Source: Bacteroidia bacterium (GTDB lineage: Bacteria; Bacteroidota; Bacteroidia; J057). Taken from it: 64,000 nt of DNA. Within the stretch, counting starts at the first letter, position 1; each line of letters starts with the position of its first letter. The notes below the pieces were generated by a model, which made no database searches, was not told the DNA's origin, and worked only from the letters and a program-made list of their open reading frames with translations. Position numbers and translations under genes: made by a program. The stretch lies in contig JALEFZ010000055.1 in NCBI GenBank assembly GCA_022760475.1, positions 248,001-312,000 on the forward strand. The letters run 5' to 3'. Positions 53,336-62,835 of this stretch are shown one piece after another.

Positions 53336-54610
53336 TTATTCAAATTTTCCCTTGGACACTGCCGCAACAATACCGAAGATGATCAAAGCTATAAGAAAAT
53401 AGCGTCCCATCATTCCTCCCTGTCTTAAAAATACCTTCAATGAACCTTGTTGACTAGCTGCATCGGCGCTATGAAACTGTACATAGTATTCTCCTGGCTC
53501 ATTGGCCCGGAATCTGAGTTTCGATTCAAATTCTTTTTCTGACCAATAACCATCGTCATAGCCGGTATAGTATCCAAAACTACCCTCAATGTTGTTGATT
53601 GCTGCCTGATCTTTGTCAAGGATATATCCCATGATATAGGCTTCTGAATTAGGCTGGAGGTCAAAAACCTTCATTTCCATGCGGTATTGACCTTTTTTGG
53701 GGATTTCAAATGGGCCGACCAATTTACCTTCATCGCCCTGCAAAGCAGCAAATGGGACGTCTTCTGAGTAGATGATTTTTCCTTTTGAGGACATGGATGC
53801 AATCCCCATCACCAACATCAACAGGACACCTACAAGTGAACCCCTATATACAAACTTCCAGAATGCTTCATCCTCTTGTAATTCAGTTACCTGCTCGTTG
53901 GTTCCAAACCACTCAATGATTTTTCTTCTTGATACGGGAATTTCCTGAAAGAACTCAATCTCCTTGATTTCTTCCCCATTCTCCATTCTCCATTCAGAAG
54001 TGTAGTTGATCCCTCTGTCAATGTAGGTAGAGTAGCGTATTTCATCCCCCTTCTTAATGGTATAGTTGGATTCTCCTTCGAAGAAAACAACTTCTGCAGA
54101 TCCATATTCCTGTACACGTTTTTGCGCTTCGCCACGGAAAAACTGCATCTTCAGGCTGTTGTCCAGCAACATAGGAGTTTCCGGGATGATTTCTTCAGAT
54201 ACGAAGTATCCATCCTTGTCTTCTATGAGGTAAAAATAGGTTCTATTCTCATCGATCATCAGCCACTCATCGTAGATCCAATGCTCATTAGAATAGCCTG
54301 ACTGTCCTTCCTCATACCAAAACTCTTTGTGCTTGGTTCTCCAGCGGGTCCTGGCAATAAGTTGGTAGGTTTTCCCATTTATCTTCCCAATCATCCCCAA
54401 TTCGAGAAAGGAGAATGGTTTGTGTTTTTCGGGCTTTCCGATGGTTTCGAGGATTTGGTGTTCCTCGGAGTTCAGATCAAGGACAGAACCACAATATTGA
54501 CAACATATGTACTTGGCTCTTGGATTGATGATGCTAAGGGCATTTCCACAGCCTGTACAGTTGAGTTGATTTACCGTAGCGAGTTTGGTTTGTGTAAGTA
54601 TTTCACTCAT
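53336..54610 (-). CDS. DUF4178 protein with zinc ribbon and membrane helices
   Basis: A 424-residue protein. It begins with a zinc ribbon (CTGCGNAL and CCQYCGSVL, four Cys in two CxxC pairs), then a DUF4178 domain (about 65-240; LGMIGKINGKTYQLIARTRWR, WYEEGQSG, YDEWLMIDENRTYFYLIE). A membrane helix (about 255-275), a beta-rich part and a second helix at the C-terminus follow. DUF4178 genes in other bacteria are often near DUF350 and spermidine-synthase-like genes; none are here. Function unknown. A shorter DUF4178 protein is encoded 18 bases upstream. Confidence 0.85.
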   Translation of the reverse strand: MSEILTQTKLATVNQLNCTGCGNALSIINPRAKYICCQYCGSVLDLNSEEHQILETIGKPEKHKPFSFLELGMIGKINGKTYQLIARTRWRTKHKEFWYEEGQSGYSNEHWIYDEWLMIDENRTYFYLIEDKDGYFVSEEIIPETPMLLDNSLKMQFFRGEAQKRVQEYGSAEVVFFEGESNYTIKKGDEIRYSTYIDRGINYTSEWRMENGEEIKEIEFFQEIPVSRRKIIEWFGTNEQVTELQEDEAFWKFVYRGSLVGVLLMLVMGIASMSSKGKIIYSEDVPFAALQGDEGKLVGPFEIPKKGQYRMEMKVFDLQPNSEAYIMGYILDKDQAAINNIEGSFGYYTGYDDGYWSEKEFESKLRFRANEPGEYYVQFHSADAASQQGSLKVFLRQGGMMGRYFLIALIIFGIVAAVSKGKFE

Positions 54611-54628
54611 GGATGAACTATTGGGGAT

Positions 54629-55243
54629 TTATATACCTAGGGAAGCTAATTCAAAAGGACGGCCCATAAAAATAGCCGAATCGTCAGGGAGTGTTTCTAC
54701 GCTGATTACTTTTCCGTCAAGGATACCATCGAAAAAATCCGCAGGATCACCTGGGATTACTTTGAAAGGAAGTTCACCTTCACCACCGTTTACCTGAGCT
54801 TTTGCCTTGGATGTGATGAATACATAATCAGGCAACATGCCGACCCTCATACTTTGACCTACAGTTACCTGGTTAAGGTCAATGTTTTGGTCGGGTTCTC
54901 CAATCTTGGAAAACAGTGTGAAACTGCCGTCATCCTCCTGTATCCATGCAGGATCATTGTTGTCGGTAAAGTTAATATACCATTCATCCCAGAAGCCATC
55001 TTCATAATCAATTCTAATTCTTCCCAGGACCATGAACTCTCTCCCATCAAATGTATGGACATCACCTATTTGAAGCACTGATCCATAGTCAATCAGCATG
55101 TGCTTTTCTCCTGCTGCTTCCAGGGAATTAGCGTTCAGGTGGCTGGTCTGGCCACAATAAGAACATACAAGGGTCCTCGCTCCAGGTGTCTTTTTTACTA
55201 TAGAGCCTCCGCAGGAGGGACATTCAAAAGATTGTGATAACAT
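54629..55243 (-). CDS. DUF4178 protein with zinc ribbon, short form
   Basis: A 204-residue protein: zinc ribbon (CPSCGGSI and CSYCGQTS), then a DUF4178 domain (LQIGDVHTFDGREFMVLGRIRIDYEDGFWDEWYINF, then WIQEDDGSFTLF). No membrane helices. It seems to be a soluble relative of the neighbouring larger protein, possibly its partner. It is the first gene of a four-gene minus-strand run, separated from ispF by about 100 bases. Confidence 0.85.
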   Translation of the reverse strand: MLSQSFECPSCGGSIVKKTPGARTLVCSYCGQTSHLNANSLEAAGEKHMLIDYGSVLQIGDVHTFDGREFMVLGRIRIDYEDGFWDEWYINFTDNNDPAWIQEDDGSFTLFSKIGEPDQNIDLNQVTVGQSMRVGMLPDYVFITSKAKAQVNGGEGELPFKVIPGDPADFFDGILDGKVISVETLPDDSAIFMGRPFELASLGI

Positions 55244-55346
55244 GTGTCGGCGTAATAATGGCTACTTATTATATACGGGAATTATTTACTTGGTTTGATC
55301 AATTTAATGGTATTGAAAGAAATTCAAAAACCCATCTTTGTATTTC

Positions 55347-55829
55347 TTATTTCTTGAAGAGGAGGACAACCGCATGGGCAATCATACTTTCTTCCCTTCC
55401 AACGGCATCTGTCTTTTCATGCGTTGTGGCTTTGATGGAAATGTTGTCGATGGAAGTGTGGAGAATCCTGGCAATTTCCTCCTGCATGGAAGGAATATGC
55501 GGATTGATTTTAGGTTTCTCTGCTATAATGGTTGCATCCATGTTCCCCAGTTCGTACCCTTTTTCAGAAATTAACTTATAGGCATCTTCAAGGAAAATAC
55601 GGCTATCAGCATTTTTATACCTTGGATCGGTATCGGGAAAATGAAATCCAATGTCCCTTAGATTTAACGCTCCCAACATGGCATCACAGATGGCATGCAA
55701 TAAGACATCTGCATCAGAATGTCCCAACAAGCCTTTGTGATGGGGAAGTTCAATGCCTCCGAGGATTAATTTTCTCCCTTCTATGAGCTTATGTGTGTCG
55801 TATCCAAAACCGATTCTGAATGGATTCAT
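55347..55829 (-). CDS. ispF: 2-C-methyl-D-erythritol 2,4-cyclodiphosphate synthase
   Basis: IspF closes the cyclic diphosphate in the MEP isoprenoid pathway. The 160-residue length and motifs match: RIGFGYDTH (metal-binding Asp and His), [47 protein letters not shown], and the end [23 protein letters not shown]. It is 4 bases after a HAD phosphatase and in a pfkB-HAD-ispF run on the minus strand, probably one operon. The isoprenoids made could feed the polyprenyl synthase at 30.6 kb. Confidence 0.97.
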   Translation of the reverse strand: MNPFRIGFGYDTHKLIEGRKLILGGIELPHHKGLLGHSDADVLLHAICDAMLGALNLRDIGFHFPDTDPRYKNADSRIFLEDAYKLISEKGYELGNMDATIIAEKPKINPHIPSMQEEIARILHTSIDNISIKATTHEKTDAVGREESMIAHAVVLLFKK

Positions 55830-55833
55830 GGAA

Positions 55834-56442
55834 TTACTTTTCTGAAAATGTTCTATAAAAAGGAAAGTCAGCCATCTTTAGCATCTCTTTGTCCCCGCTG
55901 CTATCACCATAGGCATAGATGGCCTCTACATTTTTCCCTTTAAAATAGGTCTGAAGGTTTTTTTCTTTACCAGGGCCCCAATTATTTATACCATCCACTT
56001 CACCCGTAAAAATGCCTTTCTGATCAAAGCGGGATTTGGTTGCAATCAATGTAAGGCCTTGCGTTTCTGCCCACGCCTTTGTCCATATATCCATGGATGC
56101 TGTCACCATGAGACAAAGGTGTCCTTGATCCTTATGCCATTGTAGCCTTTCCATAGCAACTTTCTTTTCCATGGCAGGCAAGACTTTTTCACTGAATTCC
56201 AGGCCTGCTTGAAAAAGTTCCTTCGAGCTTTTTCCCGCCAGAAATTCCTTCAGTACAGATTCTTTCATGGACTGCCTGTCTAGCCTACCGGACAAAAAGC
56301 GAATTACCTTTGGGGAGAGTTTATTCATTCCCCAGAAAAACCTCCAATAACCTACATAATACCTGAAAAAAGCCATCATGCTATCACCCTTGAGTAAGGT
56401 ATGATCAAAATCAAAGGCAGCAACGGTTATGGCTTTTTCCAT
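55834..56442 (-). CDS. HAD-superfamily phosphatase (subfamily IB, SerB-like)
   Basis: A 202-residue HAD hydrolase with the nucleophile motif [12 protein letters not shown] (DxDxT) at the N-terminus, a four-helix cap region, motif II VTASMD, and the [10 protein letters not shown] motif IV near the end. IB-type enzymes include phosphoserine phosphatase-like and lipid phosphatase-like members; the substrate is not readable from sequence. It starts 3 bases after the PfkB kinase gene ends. Confidence 0.9.
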   Translation of the reverse strand: MEKAITVAAFDFDHTLLKGDSMMAFFRYYVGYWRFFWGMNKLSPKVIRFLSGRLDRQSMKESVLKEFLAGKSSKELFQAGLEFSEKVLPAMEKKVAMERLQWHKDQGHLCLMVTASMDIWTKAWAETQGLTLIATKSRFDQKGIFTGEVDGINNWGPGKEKNLQTYFKGKNVEAIYAYGDSSGDKEMLKMADFPFYRTFSEK

Positions 56443-56445
56443 CGA

Positions 56446-57399
56446 TTAAGCACTCTGGTCAAGGGCGTCACTGATGTCTTGGGAAAGCATGTCAAAATCT
56501 GCAAGGTTCACAAACTGACGTACCCTGTTTTCAACCTCTCCCAGAGTCAAGCCTTCTAATCTCTCCGTCCCGAATTTTTCTACACAAAAACTCGCCAAGG
56601 CTGACCCATAAATTACAGCGCGCTTCATGTTTGTGAAGGAAATGTCGTTGGACTTGGCTAGGTGTCCGATGAAGCCGCCGGCGAAGGTATCTCCTGCACC
56701 TGTGGGATCGTAAACTTCTTCCAATGGAAGACCAGGGGCTGAGAAAATTTCATTCTTATGAAAAAGGAGGGCACCATGCTCACCTTTTTTGATAACCAGG
56801 TACTCGGGACCCATTTTCATGATGGTTTGGGCAGCTACTTTGAGAGAGTAATCCCCTGAAAGTTGGCGAGCCTCTTCATCATTGATGATTAGGACGTCTA
56901 TCATGGTCAGGGTTTCCTTTAGGCTATCCAGGGTATTGTCGATCCAGAAGTTCATGGTATCCAAGGCAATTAGCTTTGGACGCTTCTTCATTTGGTTTAT
57001 GACGCTTCTCTGAATGTCTGGAGTGAGGTTGCCCAGCATCAGAAATTCACAATCCTGATAGCTTTCAGGCACCTTGGGGTCGAAATTGGCGAGTACGTTA
57101 AGCTCTGTAACCAGGGTATCCCTTGAGTTCATGTCGTTGTGATAACGGCCAGACCAGAAAAAGGATTTCTGATCCGAAATTAGTTCCACTCCATCCAGGT
57201 CAATCCCCTTTGAACGCATCATTTCCAGGTACTTCTCATCGAAGTCATATCCAATAACAGAAATGGCATTCACTTTTTCCATGAAGTATGAAGCAGCAAT
57301 TGAGATGAAAGTGGCTGCACCCCCAAGGATTTTATCTGTTTTTCCGAATGGAGTTTCAATTGCATCGTAGGCCATGCTACCTACCACAACTAGGCTCAT
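56446..57399 (-). CDS. PfkB-family carbohydrate/nucleoside kinase
   Basis: A 317-residue ribokinase-superfamily kinase. Motifs: the N-terminal Gly-Gly pair in ILGGAATFISIAASYF, LALDTMNFWID, LIINDEEARQL (SxNxxE-like), LVIKKGEHGALLF, and the anion hole/catalytic DPTGAGDTFAGGFIG. Substrate could be a sugar or nucleoside. It is first in an apparent operon with the HAD phosphatase and ispF. A TATCTTTG -7-like box lies on the minus strand at 57436-57429, giving a leader of about 22 bases, but no good upstream element was found. Confidence 0.92.
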   Translation of the reverse strand: MSLVVVGSMAYDAIETPFGKTDKILGGAATFISIAASYFMEKVNAISVIGYDFDEKYLEMMRSKGIDLDGVELISDQKSFFWSGRYHNDMNSRDTLVTELNVLANFDPKVPESYQDCEFLMLGNLTPDIQRSVINQMKKRPKLIALDTMNFWIDNTLDSLKETLTMIDVLIINDEEARQLSGDYSLKVAAQTIMKMGPEYLVIKKGEHGALLFHKNEIFSAPGLPLEEVYDPTGAGDTFAGGFIGHLAKSNDISFTNMKRAVIYGSALASFCVEKFGTERLEGLTLGEVENRVRQFVNLADFDMLSQDISDALDQSA

Positions 57400-57428
57400 A
57401 ATTTATTCCTTTTTTATCAATGATTTGG

Positions 57429-57436
57429 CAAAGATA
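57429..57436 (-). promoter_or_regulatory. TAnnTTTG -7-like element before the pfkB operon
   Basis: Minus strand TATCTTTG exactly matches the Bacteroidota -7 consensus about 30 bases before the PfkB start codon. The nearest TTG upstream is 26 bases away, further than usual, so the promoter call is weak. Confidence 0.3.
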
Positions 57437-57691
57437 GGGCTTTTGATGGAATGGCCTTCATGCAAGAGAAAAAGTCTCTCCCAGACTTATAAGTTTTAGA
57501 TTAATCTCCCAATATTTAACATTTACAGGAAAATCTTACCTATGACAAATAAAGAATTGTTAGTATTTCGAAATTGGTGTAAACAATATTAAATAAAAAT
57601 AGTATTTTCAGCATCTATATAAATTTTGATTTCCATGTCTTTTGGCCGGTGTTATATACAAAATCAAAATTAGCCCCCCCAACTGAAAAGA

Positions 57692-60175
57692 ATGAAAGGA
57701 CCTTACTTGTTAGATAGGATCAAGGAACCTGTTTTAGTTTTGCGACGGCCTTTGCTCAAAAGCGGGAGAAACATTCTGGATGTCAACGCCCATTTTTGTC
57801 AACTCCTTGCTTGTTCGAAAGACTCCTTTCTTGAATGTGTAGAAGTTGAATTAAACGGAGATATTCCAGGCACTATTTCTGAAAAATCCTCTATTCAACT
57901 TGATGGAGGTAGTTTATTCCCAGCCCTAGAAATCAGCATCGAAAGTTATGAAGATGTCTACATGGGTGAGGAATGCTGGATAGTGATTGGGACAACTGAA
58001 GAGCAATTCAAGAAAGATAACCCATTCGAGTCTCACCTACTGGATGAAACGGTGAGAAACTCCATTACTGATGCCATTATTATAACAGATCCTGACTTAA
58101 ATATTCAGACCTGGAACAAAGGTGCTGATAAATTGTATGAGGGTTTTGGCTGTGATACAAGAGGAAAATCATTTAGGGACGCCATACCCACCCGACATAT
58201 TCATCAACAACGTGAGCAGGTACTTGCCCAATTTACTGAAACAGGCTTTTGGGAGGGTGAGGTTATGCAACAAACCCAAGCAGGCAATTGGATTTATGTA
58301 CATGCGGTTGTGAATACGATCAAGGACAAACTGGGTAGTTCTCTGGGTGTAGTTGCTGTTATTCGAAATATCACAGAAAGAGTCGAAGCTCAGAAAGCCC
58401 TTGAAATCAATGAAAAACGTCTAAAATTAGCTGGAAAAGCTGCATATGACCTTCTCTATGAATGGGATCCTGCGCAGAACATCATCACCTGGTATGGAGA
58501 GGTTGATAAACTATTGGGCTACCCCAAAGGGACCATTTCGAATGACCTAAACGATTGGCTTTCTTTGATCCACCCAGATGATGTCAAGGAAATGGAGGAT
58601 GCAGTGGTACGCCACACAGAGAATACAGAACCCATTGAGTATGAATATCGGGTAAAAAATGGCGATGGAAAATACCTGATCTGGTGGGATCATGCATTGC
58701 CCATTTTGAATGAAGAAGGGAGACCTATAAAATGGGTTGGGGTTTGTTCAGACATTACAGAGCGCTCAAAAGCGAATAGGGATCTGCTAGAGCAAGAGAA
58801 GCTTCTTAGGATCATCGGGGAAAATTTTCCTAAGGCCTATTTATCAGTGATATATCCTGATTTTACTGTTGGCTATACGAATGGGCAGGAGTTTAAACTC
58901 AGGGGTATTGATCCTACTCAATTTGTGGGGATAAATACACGGGAGGTATTTTCTATATATGGCGAAGAGGTATTAAATAAGGTATTGGAGTCCTACAAAT
59001 TAAGTTTTGAGGGAGAGGCTCAGGCTTTTGAGCTGGAGATAGATGGCCAAATTCAACAGTACACAACGGTTCCAATTGAGAATGAGGAAGGGGAAATTTA
59101 CAGGATATTATCAGTGGTAAGAAATGTAACCGAAGAGCGAGTTGCGGAAAGGAAGTTGCGGGAAAGTGAAGAAAAGTTTTCCAAGGCCTTCTTTGATCAT
59201 CCTGTGCCAATGGAGATTATGGACCTGGATACTGGTTTCCGAGTCGAATCCAACGAAAGCTTTTCCCAACTGATGGGGGTAGGCGATGAAAAGAACTACT
59301 CAGTCTTTGATGAGCTTGACTTTTGTCTGGATAAAAAATGTAAGCAGGACATTATAGATCATATAAATGAACATGGCAGGGTATATGAATTTCCGATAGA
59401 ACTGGAGACCCTTGACGGGCAGTTGAAATATCTCTTGGTAAGCGGAGCGAAATTGGAGTTAGGGAAGGGCAATTTTGCCATCCTTTCTTTGGTAGATGTC
59501 AGCTTGAAGAGAGAGGCAGAAATCTCCTTGATTCGGAGTGAATCTCGTCTAAAGACACTGGTCGAAACCCTTCCTGATTTATTTTGGCTCAAAGATCCCG
59601 ATGGGGTCTATTTGGCATGTAATAAAAGGTTTACAGACCTTTATGGAGCTGAGGAAAATCAGATTTTGGGCAAAACAGATTGGGATTTTGTCTCGGATGA
59701 AATTGCTTCATTTTTCAGGGCAAATGATTTGGCGGCCATTGAAGCGGGAATACCCAGGAAAAATGAGGAGGTATTGACTTTCCTTGCCGATGGCCATGTT
59801 GAACATGTAGAGACCATCAAAGCTCCGGTTTTTGATGATGAAGGGCAATTGTTGGGTGTAATGGGTATTGCCAGGGATATATCTACACTTAAGGATCAAC
59901 TGGAAAAACTTGAAGTTCAGAACAAACTGCTAAGAAACATTGCATGGATGCAGAGTCATGAAGTCAGGGCTCCATTGTCCAACATCATGGGCCTTATTTC
60001 TTTGATGGAAGGAGATGAAAATGTTTCTCGAGAAGAATTAGAGTTCATTTACAAAAAAGTCCTTCAGGAGGCCCATTCCCTGGATAATATCATCAGAAAG
60101 ATCATCCTTCAAACAGAGAAGTATGAATCCGTATCGAAAAAGGTAGGTCTTTCTGAAGAAATAAGCATTGATTAA
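57692..60175 (+). CDS. Multi-PAS signalling protein with HisKA-like end and no HATPase domain
   Basis: An 827-residue cytoplasmic protein with no clear signal or membrane helix. About six PAS-type domains are visible, around residues 1-110, 115-235, 240-355, 365-490, 500-610 and 615-740 (e.g. DAIIITDPDLNIQTWNKGADKLYEGFG; IKWVGVCSDITER; LPDLFWLKDPDGVYLACNKRF). The last 90 residues form a HisKA-like segment with SHEVRAPLSNIMGLISLM (His756) and then stop. The next gene is unrelated, and no ATP-binding N, G1 or G2 box was found before it. So this may be a phospho-acceptor or sensor needing another kinase, or a degenerate kinase. Confidence 0.88.
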   Translation: MKGPYLLDRIKEPVLVLRRPLLKSGRNILDVNAHFCQLLACSKDSFLECVEVELNGDIPGTISEKSSIQLDGGSLFPALEISIESYEDVYMGEECWIVIGTTEEQFKKDNPFESHLLDETVRNSITDAIIITDPDLNIQTWNKGADKLYEGFGCDTRGKSFRDAIPTRHIHQQREQVLAQFTETGFWEGEVMQQTQAGNWIYVHAVVNTIKDKLGSSLGVVAVIRNITERVEAQKALEINEKRLKLAGKAAYDLLYEWDPAQNIITWYGEVDKLLGYPKGTISNDLNDWLSLIHPDDVKEMEDAVVRHTENTEPIEYEYRVKNGDGKYLIWWDHALPILNEEGRPIKWVGVCSDITERSKANRDLLEQEKLLRIIGENFPKAYLSVIYPDFTVGYTNGQEFKLRGIDPTQFVGINTREVFSIYGEEVLNKVLESYKLSFEGEAQAFELEIDGQIQQYTTVPIENEEGEIYRILSVVRNVTEERVAERKLRESEEKFSKAFFDHPVPMEIMDLDTGFRVESNESFSQLMGVGDEKNYSVFDELDFCLDKKCKQDIIDHINEHGRVYEFPIELETLDGQLKYLLVSGAKLELGKGNFAILSLVDVSLKREAEISLIRSESRLKTLVETLPDLFWLKDPDGVYLACNKRFTDLYGAEENQILGKTDWDFVSDEIASFFRANDLAAIEAGIPRKNEEVLTFLADGHVEHVETIKAPVFDDEGQLLGVMGIARDISTLKDQLEKLEVQNKLLRNIAWMQSHEVRAPLSNIMGLISLMEGDENVSREELEFIYKKVLQEAHSLDNIIRKIILQTEKYESVSKKVGLSEEISID

Positions 60176-60321
60176 CTTATTCCTGGACATCCTTCCTTTT
60201 TGTGTGGTACAAATTTTAACATCCTTTCGCTCCCCACTTTAAAGAGATCATTCCTTTAAAGCATGCTACGGCCTGTGGCTATCTACCTTATAGAATAATT
60301 GGCAAATCACCTCCTGTACAT

Positions 60322-60351
60322 AAGTCTTAGTGGGAATTCAGGACTTTTTTT
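60322..60351 (+). terminator. Possible terminator after the PAS gene
   Basis: A 7-bp stem with one G-T pair (AAGTCTT at 60322-60328 with AGGACTT at 60340-60346) is followed by TTTTT. It lies about 150 bases after the stop. Confidence 0.45.
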
Positions 60352-60364
60352 GTAATCTTCGAAG

Positions 60365-60388
60365 ATAGATATGTAAAAGCATATCTAT
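60365..60388. promoter_or_regulatory. 9-bp inverted repeat before the sugar transporter (possible operator)
   Basis: ATAGATATG (60365-60373) and CATATCTAT (60380-60388) are perfect inverted copies with a 6-base spacer. They lie 65 bases before the transporter ATG and have no T run, which suits an operator for a dimeric regulator. No regulator gene is adjacent. Confidence 0.45.
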
Positions 60389-60452
60389 TGCATGACTACT
60401 TGGGACTTCACATTTAATCTACAACTATTTCCCTATTCCATAAGCTACTACT

Positions 60453-61853
60453 ATGAACAGGAAACTCGGAACGCTAATTTTTGTGAGTACAGTTGCCTCA
60501 TTGGGAGGTTTTCTGTTTGGGTTTGATACTGGTGTTATCAATGGGACCCAGTTTTATTTCAGCAAATATTTTGAATTAGAGCCTGTCACCAAAGGATGGG
60601 TAGTTGGAAGTGCCTTGCTAGGCTGCTTTGTAGGGGCGATTGTGGCTGGGCCGATGAGTAAAAAATTGGGCAGAAAATACTCTATGATCATCTCAGCGAT
60701 CTTGTTTACCCTTTCTGCATGGGGTTCCGGTTTGCCTTCCATTTTTCCTGAAACGGTAAGTATGCTGGTGGTTTTTCGAATTATCGGAGGATTGGGTATC
60801 GGGATTGCTTCTATGAATGCACCGATGTACATCGCAGAACTAGCCCCCGCCAACATCCGGGGGAAGATGGTAACGCTCTACCAAATGGCCATTGTTTTGG
60901 GTTTTTTCCTTGTTTTTCTCACGACCTACTTTATCGGTTCTGGTCAAACTGAAGAATATAACCTTCAAACAGGTTGGCGATGGATGTTCTGGTCTGAGCT
61001 GATCCCATGTGGACTGTTTTTGATCTTACTCTTTCTTGTGCCCAAAAGTCCTAGATGGTTGGCCATCGCAGGTAAAGAAGAAGAGTCCAAAAAGGTATTG
61101 TCTGATTTACACGGTGCAGAACAGGCATTGAAAGAATACATGGAGATTGAGTCTTCCATCAAGGAAGAGAGCGGTTCCTTGGGCTTGGCTGATATTCTGA
61201 AGAAAAGTGTTTTGCCGATTATCCTAATTGGATGTGCCCTGTCCTTCCTCCAGCAATTTACAGGAATTAATGCGGTGCTTTACTACGGAGCAGATATCTT
61301 CGAAAAAGCCCTTGGATTTACCCAAGATGATGTCTTGGCGCAACAAATTCTGCTTGCTGGTACAAACGTAGTATTTACCATACTTGCCATGTTTACAGTT
61401 GACAATTGGGGGAGAAAACCCCTTGTTATTGTGGGTTCAATGGGAATGGTTGTAGGGTTTGGACTTCTTGGAGTTACCATAATGATAGATCAGGTAGGAA
61501 TTATCTCTCTTGTTGGAATTTTGGTCTTTATTGGATCCTTTGCGATGTCTATGGGACCGATGGTATGGGTTATCCTCTCCGAAATGTTTCCGAACTCTAT
61601 CCGTGCCATCGCGATGTCTACCGCAGTAGCGGTGCAGTGGGCTGCTAACTACATGGTATCTCAGAGCTTCCCGATAGTGGTCGAAAGTAGCGTGAATACC
61701 GAAGGCGTCTGGAACGGCGCATTGCCATATTTCATCTTCATGTTCTTTATTACGATTACCATATTCTTCACAATGAGGTATGTTCCTGAAACCAAGGGTA
61801 AAACTCTGGAAGAAATTGAACAGTTATGGGCTGAGAGGTATGGTAGGATTTAA
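60453..61853 (+). CDS. Sugar/H+ symporter (MFS sugar porter family)
   Basis: A 466-residue protein with twelve hydrophobic helices and the sugar-porter signatures: FLFGFDTGVING in helix 1, the GRKYSM loop after helix 2, PKSPRWLA at the end of helix 6, LQQFTGINAVLYYGADIF in helix 7, NWGRKPLV after helix 8, and PETKGKTLEEIEQLW at the C-terminus. It imports a monosaccharide with H+; xylose, galactose or glucose are all possible. The lactonase gene 94 bases downstream suggests a shared sugar pathway. Confidence 0.95.
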   Translation: MNRKLGTLIFVSTVASLGGFLFGFDTGVINGTQFYFSKYFELEPVTKGWVVGSALLGCFVGAIVAGPMSKKLGRKYSMIISAILFTLSAWGSGLPSIFPETVSMLVVFRIIGGLGIGIASMNAPMYIAELAPANIRGKMVTLYQMAIVLGFFLVFLTTYFIGSGQTEEYNLQTGWRWMFWSELIPCGLFLILLFLVPKSPRWLAIAGKEEESKKVLSDLHGAEQALKEYMEIESSIKEESGSLGLADILKKSVLPIILIGCALSFLQQFTGINAVLYYGADIFEKALGFTQDDVLAQQILLAGTNVVFTILAMFTVDNWGRKPLVIVGSMGMVVGFGLLGVTIMIDQVGIISLVGILVFIGSFAMSMGPMVWVILSEMFPNSIRAIAMSTAVAVQWAANYMVSQSFPIVVESSVNTEGVWNGALPYFIFMFFITITIFFTMRYVPETKGKTLEEIEQLWAERYGRI

Positions 61854-61871
61854 TAAATTGTAAAAGGTTCT

Positions 61872-61904
61872 CAGGGCCTTTTTGCTCCTGGCCCTGCATT
61901 TTGA
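61872..61904 (+). terminator. Weak hairpin after the sugar transporter gene
   Basis: CAGGGCC (61872-61878) and GGCCCTG (61890-61896) form a 7-bp stem with an 11-base loop, followed by a weak T-rich stretch. It overlaps the TTG at 61882, arguing against that codon as the start of the next gene. Confidence 0.35.
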
Positions 61905-61947
61905 TGAATGCTGGGTCAGGATTCTTTTTACAAGAACTCAAGTAAAC

Positions 61948-62835
61948 ATGACTAAGATTTCCCCTTACAAGGTAAATCCTCTTTTTGATGTGATCGCAGA
62001 GCATGGAGAAGGCCCCATTTGGGATGAACAAAAGCATCGTTTCCTTTGGGTAGACCTGCTCAAAGGGGAATTCTATGAAGGAAATCATTTGGATGGTAAG
62101 TTTAGGAAATATTCGATAGGTCAGGCACTTGGAGTCATGGGCAATCGAAAAGCCAGAGGAAAGGTAATGGCCGTTAGAGATGGTTTTGGCTTATTTGATG
62201 AAGAAGATGACCGTTTTGTATTGATATCCCCATCTCCCGAGCAAAACAACCCAGAAGTCCGTTTCAATGATGGTGTGATGTCTCCCAAAGGGCAGTTTTG
62301 GGCTGGAACCATGGAATGGGATGGAAAAAATAAGGTAGGGAAGTTGTTTCGCCTGAATAATGACCTGTCATTTAGTGTGCTGGAAGAAGGCTTGATCATC
62401 CCAAATGGGATGGGGTGGAACAGCAAGGAAGATACCTATTTTCTAACTGATACAGAACAGAATTGCATTTTTGCCTATGATTATGAGCTTGAGCATGATG
62501 CGATTTCCAATAGGAGGATTCATATCCAATTTGACGAGGATGTTTATCCAGATGGTATGGCAATAGATGCCAATGATCATTTCTGGATTGCCATTTGGAA
62601 TGGGGCTAAAATCCTTCACCTGGACCCTATTGGGAATTTTATAGAAGAAATCCCATTACCAGTTCCTTTTCCAACCAGTTGCTGTTTTGGAGGGGAAAAC
62701 ATGGACCTGCTCTTTGTGTCGAGTTCAAGGTATCCATTAGATGAAAAAGGGCTGAATGAGTATCCCTTGTCTGGAAGCTGTTTCCTTATTGAGACTGAAA
62801 GCAAGGGGAAGGTAGATAAGCGTTTTGACGGATAA
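61948..62835 (+). CDS. SMP-30/gluconolactonase family protein
   Basis: A 295-residue six-bladed beta-propeller lactonase. The ATG at 61948 (MTKISPYKV) is preferred to the TTG at 61882, because it leaves the hairpin at 61872-61904 untranslated and gives the usual family start. Metal-binding motifs are in place: GEGPIWDEQKHRFLWVDL (Glu ligand), RFNDGVMSPKGQFWAGTM (Asn-Asp), GLIIPNGMGW with LTDTEQN (Asn ligand), and DGMAIDANDHFWIAIWNG (Asp ligand). It opens sugar-acid lactones such as gluconolactone or xylonolactone. Together with the sugar symporter upstream it suggests an oxidative sugar pathway. Confidence 0.93.
   Translation: MTKISPYKVNPLFDVIAEHGEGPIWDEQKHRFLWVDLLKGEFYEGNHLDGKFRKYSIGQALGVMGNRKARGKVMAVRDGFGLFDEEDDRFVLISPSPEQNNPEVRFNDGVMSPKGQFWAGTMEWDGKNKVGKLFRLNNDLSFSVLEEGLIIPNGMGWNSKEDTYFLTDTEQNCIFAYDYELEHDAISNRRIHIQFDEDVYPDGMAIDANDHFWIAIWNGAKILHLDPIGNFIEEIPLPVPFPTSCCFGGENMDLLFVSSSRYPLDEKGLNEYPLSGSCFLIETESKGKVDKRFDG

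Noticed and set aside
60176-60452. Frameshifted HATPase domain after the PAS gene
   Set aside because: No ATP-binding boxes were seen in this 277-base gap, so the missing ATPase domain is not explained by a simple frameshift.
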